Shown here piece after piece: positions 57,982 to 64,000 of a stretch of DNA of 64,000 nt. Position numbers and translations under genes: made by a program. Positions within the stretch are counted from its first letter, which is position 1. The number at the start of each line of letters is the position of its first letter. This stretch comes from Paracoccus aminovorans (GTDB lineage Bacteria > Pseudomonadota > Alphaproteobacteria > Rhodobacterales > Rhodobacteraceae). The stretch covers positions 2,619,001-2,683,000 of the forward strand of contig NZ_LN832559.1 in assembly GCF_900005615.1 (NCBI RefSeq). Reading direction: 5' to 3'. The notes beneath the pieces were generated by a model. The model saw only the letters and a list, made by a program, of their open reading frames with translations. It was not told the DNA's origin and made no database searches.

Positions 57982-58683
57982 ATGCGGCACAGTTCAGATT
58001 TCGATATCGAGTCCATTGACTCGGTGCTGCAATCCCCCGCCACTGGAACCAGCATCGGGGAGCCCACGGGTATCAGTTCATTTTATGCGCGCTTCCTGAA
58101 ACGGCCGATGGACATCCTGGCCGTATTGCTGGCCGCGCCGATCGTCCTGCCGCTGGTGCTGCTGCTGGCGCTCGTCATCCTCTGGCATGGCGAGAAGCCC
58201 TTTTATACGCAATTGCGCGTCGGCCGTTCGGGCCGCAGCTTCCGGCTGTGGAAGCTGCGCACGATGGTCGAGGATGCGGATCTGCGCCTGACCGAATACC
58301 TGGCCGGCAATCCCGAAGCCCGGGCCGAGTGGGACTCGACCCAGAAGCTGAAGAACGACCCGCGCATCACCAAGACCGGGCATTTCCTGCGCAAGACCTC
58401 GCTGGACGAGCTGCCGCAGCTGTGGAACGTGTTCCGCGGCGACATGAGCATCGTCGGCCCGCGTCCGATGATGCTGGAGCAGGCGCAGCTTTACCCGGGT
58501 GCGGATTATTATCACCTGCGTCCCGGCGTGACCGGGCTGTGGCAGATCTCGGATCGGAACGACAGCACCTTCGCGGCCCGCGCCACCTTCGACGCGCGTT
58601 ATGCGGCCGATCTCAGCCTGACCGGGGACGTGACCATCGTCGCCAAGACGGTGGGCGTGGTCCTGCGCTGCACGGGCTACTGA
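57982..58683 (+). CDS. undecaprenyl-phosphate sugar phosphotransferase (ExoY/WbaP-like)
   Basis: Initiates repeat-unit synthesis by moving a hexose-1-phosphate to undecaprenyl phosphate. The 233-residue protein has an amino-terminal soluble tail (1-38), one strong hydrophobic segment (about 44-68) and the catalytic domain: KLRTM, TGHFLRKTSLDELPQLWNV, GDMSIVGPRPMM and RPGVTGLWQ. It is the short ExoY form without the extra membrane region of full WbaP. Donor (often galactose or glucose) is not readable. Confidence 0.92.
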   Translation: MRHSSDFDIESIDSVLQSPATGTSIGEPTGISSFYARFLKRPMDILAVLLAAPIVLPLVLLLALVILWHGEKPFYTQLRVGRSGRSFRLWKLRTMVEDADLRLTEYLAGNPEARAEWDSTQKLKNDPRITKTGHFLRKTSLDELPQLWNVFRGDMSIVGPRPMMLEQAQLYPGADYYHLRPGVTGLWQISDRNDSTFAARATFDARYAADLSLTGDVTIVAKTVGVVLRCTGY

Positions 58684-58689
58684 GCGGCT

Positions 58690-58923
58690 TCAGCCCCGGG
58701 GCTGCATCTTGTGATGATCCAGACATCTGACGCGCCGCCATGCAACGAAAAGCGTGGCGGCCGTTCCGCTGACCGAGTAGAGCAGCAAGGCAGTCCAGAA
58801 CGACAGGCCAAGGGCCACGACCCCGACCACCGTGCTGAACAGCGCGACTGCAATCCCTATGGTCAAGATCCCGCTCAGGGGTTTACTCCGTGAAATGCCT
58901 GCTTTCCTTATCCATACTGCCAA
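58690..58923 (-). CDS. small hypothetical membrane protein
   Basis: A 77-residue frame with two hydrophobic stretches (about 18-38, ILTIGIAVALFSTVVGVVALG, and 43-62) and a basic carboxy terminus. It starts with TTG and has no clear ribosome site; its end lies seven bases from the convergent sugar-transferase stop. No family recognised. Could be non-coding. Confidence 0.35.
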   Translation of the reverse strand: MAVWIRKAGISRSKPLSGILTIGIAVALFSTVVGVVALGLSFWTALLLYSVSGTAATLFVAWRRVRCLDHHKMQPRG

Positions 58924-59062
58924 AGAAAAATCGAATCGCCATACAAACTTTCATCTGACGGCGGCTACTACTGCATATCCGCTTATTCTTGAGCAAAAAT
59001 CAGCGTAATCCAGCCGAAATGCCGCAAGGTCGCGGCGTTTCCTCTTGGATAAGGAGCCGCAA

Positions 59063-60268
59063 TTGCGAATCGGCTATCTGGTCAACACCTATCCGCGTCC
59101 CTCGCACAGCTTCATCCGGCGCGAGATCGCCGCGCTGGAGCAGCGGGGCTTTCAGGTCCATCGCTTCGCCATGCGCGGCGATGCGGCGGCGCTGACCGAT
59201 CCCGCCGACCTGGCCGAGCATGACCGGACCGAGCGGGTGCTGGACACCGGCGGCAAGCGGCTGCTGGCCGGCTTGGCACGGCAGGCGCTGGCCGCGCCAG
59301 GCCGTTTCCAGGCGGCGTTCAAGTCCGCTCGCGCCCGCGCGCGCGCCGGCGAATCCGGGCTGGCGCGGCAGATCATCTATATGGCCGAAGGCGCCCATGT
59401 CGCCGCCCGCGCCCGCGAACTGGGGCTGCGGCATCTGCACGCGCATTTCGGCACCAATTCGGCCCGCGTCGCCGGCTATGCACGGCTCTTCGGCGGCCCG
59501 CCCTTCAGCTTCACGGTGCATGGCCCCGAGGAGTTCGACAACGTCCAGCCGCTGGACCTGGGCGGCAAGCTGGCCCTGGCCGATTTCTGCGTCACCGTCA
59601 GCAGCTATGGCCGGTCGCAGATGTATCGCTGGGCCGCCGCCGGCGACTGGGCCAAGGTCCGGGTCGTGCATTGCGGACTGGACCTCGACCGCTGGGCCGA
59701 GCCCGCGCCCCTGCCCCCCGGTCCCTTCCACATGGTCGCCGTCGGCCGCTTCGCCGAGCAGAAGGGTTTCGGCCTGCTGATCCGCGGCTTCGCCCACGCC
59801 TGGCGGCAAAACCCGGCGCTGCGGCTGTCGCTGGTCGGAGATGGCGAGTTGCGGCCGCAGATCGAAAGCCAGATCGCCGCCGCTGGCATGGGCGAGGCCG
59901 TGTCGCTGCTGGGCTGGCAGAACGAAGCCGGCGTCCGCGCCGCGATGAACGCCGCCCATGCCCTGGTCACCCCCAGTTTCGCCGAGGGCCTGCCGGTGGT
60001 GATCATGGAGGCCATGGCCTGCGCCCGCCCGGTCATCGCCACCTATATCGCCGGCATCCCCGAACTGGTTCGGCCCGGGATCGAGGGCTGGCTGGTCCCC
60101 GCGGGCGACGATGCCGCCCTGGCCCAGGCGATGCTTGAAGCCGCCGAAACCCAGCCCGAGACTCTGGCCGCCATGGGCGCCTCGGCCCGCACCCGCGTCG
60201 CCGAACGCCACGACATCCGGGAATCGGCGGACCGCCTGTCGGCGCTGTTCAGCCGCGCCACAGGCTGA
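59063..60268 (+). CDS. glycosyltransferase family 4
   Basis: A 401-residue GT-B enzyme for polysaccharide assembly. Amino-terminal acceptor domain begins RIGYLVNTYPRPSHSFIRRE; carboxy-terminal donor domain has VAVGRFAEQKGFGLLIRGF, VGDGELRPQIE and the E-x7-E motif TPSFAEGLPVVIMEAMACARPV. The start is TTG 59063, chosen because AAGGAG lies six bases ahead; a TTG 18 bases upstream is the alternative. The last 20 bases overlap the convergent phosphopantetheinyl transferase gene. Confidence 0.9.
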   Translation: MRIGYLVNTYPRPSHSFIRREIAALEQRGFQVHRFAMRGDAAALTDPADLAEHDRTERVLDTGGKRLLAGLARQALAAPGRFQAAFKSARARARAGESGLARQIIYMAEGAHVAARARELGLRHLHAHFGTNSARVAGYARLFGGPPFSFTVHGPEEFDNVQPLDLGGKLALADFCVTVSSYGRSQMYRWAAAGDWAKVRVVHCGLDLDRWAEPAPLPPGPFHMVAVGRFAEQKGFGLLIRGFAHAWRQNPALRLSLVGDGELRPQIESQIAAAGMGEAVSLLGWQNEAGVRAAMNAAHALVTPSFAEGLPVVIMEAMACARPVIATYIAGIPELVRPGIEGWLVPAGDDAALAQAMLEAAETQPETLAAMGASARTRVAERHDIRESADRLSALFSRATG

Positions 60269-60872
60269 GCGCCAGCCAGCAGCCCGCTGCGCGTCCCCAG
60301 CGCCCGCCGATCAGCCGCTCGCCCATGCAACCGCGAAAGCGGTCGCCGCGGATCACCACCGGCACCTCGCGAAAGTCCAGCATGCGCCCGGTCAGCGGAT
60401 ATTGCGCCTTGAACATCGCCTCCTTGGCACAAAATGCCAGCAGCGGCGGCAGGTCCGCGGCCATGCGAAAGGGCATTACCATCCCCGCCAGCCCCTCGGG
60501 CGGGTTGCGGTCGCTGGGTTCCAGATCGATGCCCAGGCTGGGGCCGCCCGGCGGCGCGGCGATGGCGATGCAGTAATCGCCGCCATGCGACAGGCTGGCG
60601 CGGATGCCCGCGGGCAGGTCGGGCTGGCGATCCGGCCGCATGGCGATGGGACGCGACTCCGGCAGCTCATGCCCCGCCTGGCGGATCGCCGCCCGCAAGA
60701 CTAGGCGTCCCAGCGCAAACTCGTGCCGCCGCTTCGGGACGGCACGGGCCATGGCTTCGGCCTCGGCCGGCAGCAGCGGCGCCGGCTCGGCCATAAGCGG
60801 CAACACGGCGCAACCATAGCCGACCGGCAGCAGGCCCCGCGCCAGGTCGCGCAGCGCTTCGGCTTCGCTCAC
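60249..60872 (-). CDS. 4'-phosphopantetheinyl transferase (EntD/Sfp superfamily)
   Basis: Loads the phosphopantetheine arm onto carrier domains, here presumably the NRPS upstream. The 207-residue protein has KRRHEFALGR, SLSHGGDYCIA, the Mg-binding GIDLE and the FCAKEAMFKAQYP signature, and resembles the EntD-type siderophore enzymes. GTG start overlaps the NRPS stop by four bases, so the two are coupled. Overlaps GT4 at the 3' end. Confidence 0.92.
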   Translation of the reverse strand: MSEAEALRDLARGLLPVGYGCAVLPLMAEPAPLLPAEAEAMARAVPKRRHEFALGRLVLRAAIRQAGHELPESRPIAMRPDRQPDLPAGIRASLSHGGDYCIAIAAPPGGPSLGIDLEPSDRNPPEGLAGMVMPFRMAADLPPLLAFCAKEAMFKAQYPLTGRMLDFREVPVVIRGDRFRGCMGERLIGGRWGRAAGCWLALSLWRG

Positions 60873-63800
60873 CGTCCGCCGCGCAATTGCGCGCGCAGCG
60901 CCCGGCGCTTGGCCATGGCATCGTCGCCGGCCGCCGCAGCCTCGGGCGCGGGCGCGGAAGCGGGCGAAGCCGCGGGGGCCACAGCCGCGGCCGCCACCGG
61001 CGTCACGGCCGGTGCCGCGGGCGACAGCGAGGCGATATGCTTCAGGAAATCAGCCATCACCGGGAAACGGAAAATATCCGTCACCCCCAACCGCGGCAGC
61101 GCCAGCCGGTCGCGCATCGTGCGATGCAGCTGGATCGCCAGCAGCGAATGGCCGCCGAGCGCGAAGAAATTGTCGCGCGGGCCGATCTGCGGCACGCCCA
61201 GGGTCTCGGCCCATAGCGCATGCACGGCCGCCGCCAGATCCTCGGTCGGCGCGGCATTGGCGGCGCCAGCCGCCGCGGCGGGGGCGGTCTCGACGACCGC
61301 CGCCGGCGCCACCCCCACCGCAGCCGAGACGACCGCACCCGGCACCGGCAGATGCTTGCGGTCGATCTTGCGGTTCGGGGTCAGCGGCATCCGGTCCAGC
61401 CGCACGATCCGGCCCGGCACCATATGCGCCGGCAGATGCGCCAGCAGCGCCTCGCGCAGCGCCTTTTCGGACAGCGACGGCTCGCCAGTGACATAGGCCA
61501 CCAGCCGCTTGTCGCCGGGCGCGTCCTCGCGAACCAGGGCCACCGCCTCGCGCACACCGGGCTGACCGGTCAGTTGCGCCTCGATCTCGCCCAGCTCGAT
61601 GCGGAAGCCGCGCAGCTTCACCTGATGGTCGGCCCGGCCCAGATAGTCCAGCCCGCCATCCTCGCGCCAGCGCACTAGGTCGCCGGTGCGATAGATGCGC
61701 GCGCCCCAGGGCGCGGCGCGATCCGCCGGCACGAAGGGATCCGGCCGGAACGCGCCCGAGGTCAGATCCTCGCGCTGCCAATAGCCGCGCGTCACGCCAT
61801 GGCCGCCGATCCACAGCTCGCCCTGCGCGCCCGGAGGCACCGGCACGCCGTCCGCGTCCAGCACATAAAGCTGGGTATTGGCGATGGGCCGGCCCAGCGT
61901 CACCTCGGCCGCATCGGTCAGGTCGGCGACGGTGGACCAGATCGTGGTCTCGGTCGGGCCGTACATGTTCAGCACCCGCGCCCGCGTCGCCGCCTTGATC
62001 TCGGCCAGCAGCGAGGGCGGCAGCGCCTCGCCGCCGACCATGACGCATTTCAGCCCCGCCATCGCCGCCGCCACCTGCGGGTCCGAAACCAGGATCCGCG
62101 CCATGCTGGGCGTGCATTGCAGATGCGTCACCTTCCAGCGCCGGATCTGCGCCGCGATCGAGAAATCGCCGTCCGCGGGCGCGGCGCCATGCGGGTTCAC
62201 CTCGGCCCGCAGCCGCGCCAGCATCGGGAAGCCGGCCATCACCTGCTCGGGGGCGATGCCATAGTCGATCAGGCAGGCGATCTCGCCCACGCCGATGGTC
62301 TTCAGCTGTTCGACCCGCGCGATGGCGTCGTCCATCGAACCGAACAGGCCCGAATCCTCGAAATAGCGCAGGAAGGCGAATTCCAGGATGCCGTCCAGCT
62401 CTTCCTCGGAGAGCGAGCCCAGGTCGATGGCCATGGGGTTGGTCATGCCCGCAGGCTTGCGGAAGGCGGGGAAATCCCAGGCATATTGCTTGACCAGCGC
62501 CGCCGCGCTGCGCAGGTAGTTCTTCATCGGCTCGCGGGCGATCTCGCGCGCGGTCTCGCGGTCCTCGGCCAGGCAGGTGTGCAGCATCAGCGTGACGGTG
62601 AAATGCGCCGGATCATGCCCGACCGAGCGCAGCGCCGCGTGATAATCCTTGATCCGCGCCGCCACCGTTTCGATGCTCTGGCCCAGCAAATGGGTCAGCA
62701 CGTTCATGCCCAGCCGTCCGGCCTCGACCCAGGTTTCCGGGTTGCCGGCCACGGTCAGCCACAGCGGCAGTTCCTTCTGCACCGGGCGCGGCTGGGTCAC
62801 GACGCCGAAGCTGCCGCCGCCGGCGCGCGGGAAATCCACGCTTTCGCCGCGCCACAGCCGGCGCAGCTGTTCGATGCCTTCGATCATCGCCGCCTTGTTG
62901 TTCGGCGGCGCGTTTTCCGGGCGCAGCACGAAATCGTCCGGCTGCCAGCCCGAGGCGATGGCTAGGCCCGCCCGCCCCGAGGTCAGGTTGTCGATCACAG
63001 CCCATTCCTCGGCCACCCGGGCCGGATGGTGCAGCGGCAGCACGCAGCTGCCGGCGCGGACCGAGATGTTTCTGGTCACCGCCGCCACCGCCGCGCCCGA
63101 CACCGCCGGGTTCGGATAGGGGCCGCCGAAGGCGTGGAAATGCCGCTCGGGCGTATAGACGGCGACGAAGCCGTTCTGGTCGGCAAAACGCGCCCCCTCC
63201 AGCAGCAGTTGGTATTTCTTCGGCCCCGGCCCGTCGTCGTTGCCCCAATAGAACAGGCTGAAGTCCATGCCGCCGGCAACCTCGCGCCGCGGCTGCGCCG
63301 GGGCCGAGGACACCGCCAGCCGCGATTCCTCGCCCGCGATCACCAGCTTGAGCCCGCGCGCCAGCGACCAGAAGATCTCCAGCACCGAAATGTCGAAGCT
63401 GAGGCTGGTCACCGCCAGCCAGGCATCGCCCTCGGCATGCGGGATCACCGCATCCATGCCGGCGAAGAAATTGGCGACGTTGCGATGCTCGACCATCACC
63501 CCCTTGGGCAGGCCGGTCGAGCCCGAGGTATAGATCAGATAGGCCAGGTGCTGCGGCCCGACCGTGCCGACCGGCGCCGCCACCATGCCATGCGGCAGGT
63601 CCGAGGGAATGGTCACCACCTGCGCGCCATGCGCCGGCAGCCTGTCGGCCAGACCGTCCTGGACCAGCACCACGCGCGCGCCGGAATCCTGGAGGTAAAG
63701 CTCGACCCGCTCGGCGGGATAATCGGGGTCCAGCGGCACATAGGCGCCCCCCGCCTTCCAGATCGCCAGCGCGCCGATCACCAGTTCGGGCGAGCGTTTC

Positions 63801-64000
63801 GCGAACAGGCCCACCGGCTGATCGGGACCGACACCCATCGCCACCAGCTTTTCGGCCAGCGCATTGGCGGCGCGGTCCAGCTGGCCGCGGGTCAGGCCGT
63901 GGTCCTCGAAGGCAAGGGCCGATGCATCCGGGTTCTCGGCGGCCTTTTCCGCGATCAGCTCGTGGATGCAGGCCAGCCGCACCTCGGCCTGCGTGGCGTT
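60869..64000 (-). CDS. NRPS module with luciferase-like monooxygenase embedded in the adenylation domain (partial)
   Basis: The frame is open to the right edge, so the beginning (probably a condensation domain) is missing. Seen in order: A-domain start (HELIAEKAAENPDASAL), A3 YTSGSTGLPKGV, A4 FDISVLEIFW; then an inserted flavin-dependent luciferase-like domain of about 370 residues (MDFSLFYWGNDDGPGPKKYQ, YTPERHFHAFGGPYPNP, GRAGLAIASGWQPDDFVL) of the MupA/Atu3671 type; then A5 YGPTETTIWS, A7 YRTGDLVRW, A8 KLRGFRIELGEIE and A10 PNRKIDRKHLP; a carrier domain DNFFALGGHSLLAIQLH; and an Ala/Pro-rich tail without a thioesterase. By eye, the specificity positions read DILQ-M-G-M-I-W-K, close to glycine codes. 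Product unknown. Confidence 0.93.
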   Translation of the reverse strand, partial: NATQAEVRLACIHELIAEKAAENPDASALAFEDHGLTRGQLDRAANALAEKLVAMGVGPDQPVGLFAKRSPELVIGALAIWKAGGAYVPLDPDYPAERVELYLQDSGARVVLVQDGLADRLPAHGAQVVTIPSDLPHGMVAAPVGTVGPQHLAYLIYTSGSTGLPKGVMVEHRNVANFFAGMDAVIPHAEGDAWLAVTSLSFDISVLEIFWSLARGLKLVIAGEESRLAVSSAPAQPRREVAGGMDFSLFYWGNDDGPGPKKYQLLLEGARFADQNGFVAVYTPERHFHAFGGPYPNPAVSGAAVAAVTRNISVRAGSCVLPLHHPARVAEEWAVIDNLTSGRAGLAIASGWQPDDFVLRPENAPPNNKAAMIEGIEQLRRLWRGESVDFPRAGGGSFGVVTQPRPVQKELPLWLTVAGNPETWVEAGRLGMNVLTHLLGQSIETVAARIKDYHAALRSVGHDPAHFTVTLMLHTCLAEDRETAREIAREPMKNYLRSAAALVKQYAWDFPAFRKPAGMTNPMAIDLGSLSEEELDGILEFAFLRYFEDSGLFGSMDDAIARVEQLKTIGVGEIACLIDYGIAPEQVMAGFPMLARLRAEVNPHGAAPADGDFSIAAQIRRWKVTHLQCTPSMARILVSDPQVAAAMAGLKCVMVGGEALPPSLLAEIKAATRARVLNMYGPTETTIWSTVADLTDAAEVTLGRPIANTQLYVLDADGVPVPPGAQGELWIGGHGVTRGYWQREDLTSGAFRPDPFVPADRAAPWGARIYRTGDLVRWREDGGLDYLGRADHQVKLRGFRIELGEIEAQLTGQPGVREAVALVREDAPGDKRLVAYVTGEPSLSEKALREALLAHLPAHMVPGRIVRLDRMPLTPNRKIDRKHLPVPGAVVSAAVGVAPAAVVETAPAAAAGAANAAPTEDLAAAVHALWAETLGVPQIGPRDNFFALGGHSLLAIQLHRTMRDRLALPRLGVTDIFRFPVMADFLKHIASLSPAAPAVTPVAAAAVAPAASPASAPAPEAAAAGDDAMAKRRALRAQLRGGR

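Overview
The window is high-GC, densely packed DNA from an alphaproteobacterium, most likely a member of the Rhodobacteraceae close to Paracoccus. This placement is inferred from gene content: a CcrM-type GANTC methyltransferase, a flagellar block with a CtrA-like box in its promoter, a TrhO/PncAB/NadE set, secreted RTX and Hint-domain proteins, and several IS5/IS66/IS3 remnants. No tRNA, rRNA or CRISPR array was seen.

Layout. 1-9.9 kb is mostly housekeeping: the end of waaA with lpxK, a DsbA-like protein with a DUF721 protein, mutY, alkB, ccrM, rnhB, allA, an MFS exporter and a divergent GntR-type regulator. 10.0-13.0 kb holds an L,D-transpeptidase, an extensin-like protein and a Crp-family regulator. 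13.1-19.2 kb is a flagellar block: fliI, divergent from flgB-flgC-fliE-fliQ-flgF-flgG-flgA-flgH-fliL. It stops abruptly after fliL. 19.5-32.1 kb is a surface-polysaccharide region: a family 2 glycosyltransferase, the four dTDP-rhamnose genes, a 1029-residue RTX protein, an ABC-type capsule exporter (KpsM, KpsE, KpsT) and a phosphomannomutase/phosphoglucomutase. 32.3-34.1 kb is a translationally coupled trio of NTF2-like, GNAT and nitrilase-family genes.

34.2-40.5 kb is an accessory scar. A decayed IS427-type element abuts an intact IS903-like IS5-family element. Next come a rearranged Mu-like prophage remnant (virion morphogenesis protein, truncated capsid, Mor-type regulator), an IS3 orfB fragment and a deleted IS66 element. 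The last 112 bp of the intact IS recur exactly, in inverse orientation, 972 bp away, where they supply the last codons of the broken capsid gene.

40.5-52.6 kb returns to chromosomal genes: a secreted 19-repeat MORN protein, nadE, a Hint-domain protein, pncB-pncA, trhO, an outer-membrane beta-barrel protein, a second RTX protein and malic enzyme. 52.7-60.3 kb is a second polysaccharide locus of Wzx/Wzz/ExoY type, with a degenerate CpsD-like ATPase that lacks the Walker A lysine. The window ends in a phosphopantetheinyl transferase next to an NRPS whose adenylation domain contains an embedded luciferase-like monooxygenase. Together the genes describe a cell investing in envelope, capsule and exopolysaccharide, secreted calcium-binding proteins and a peptide natural product.
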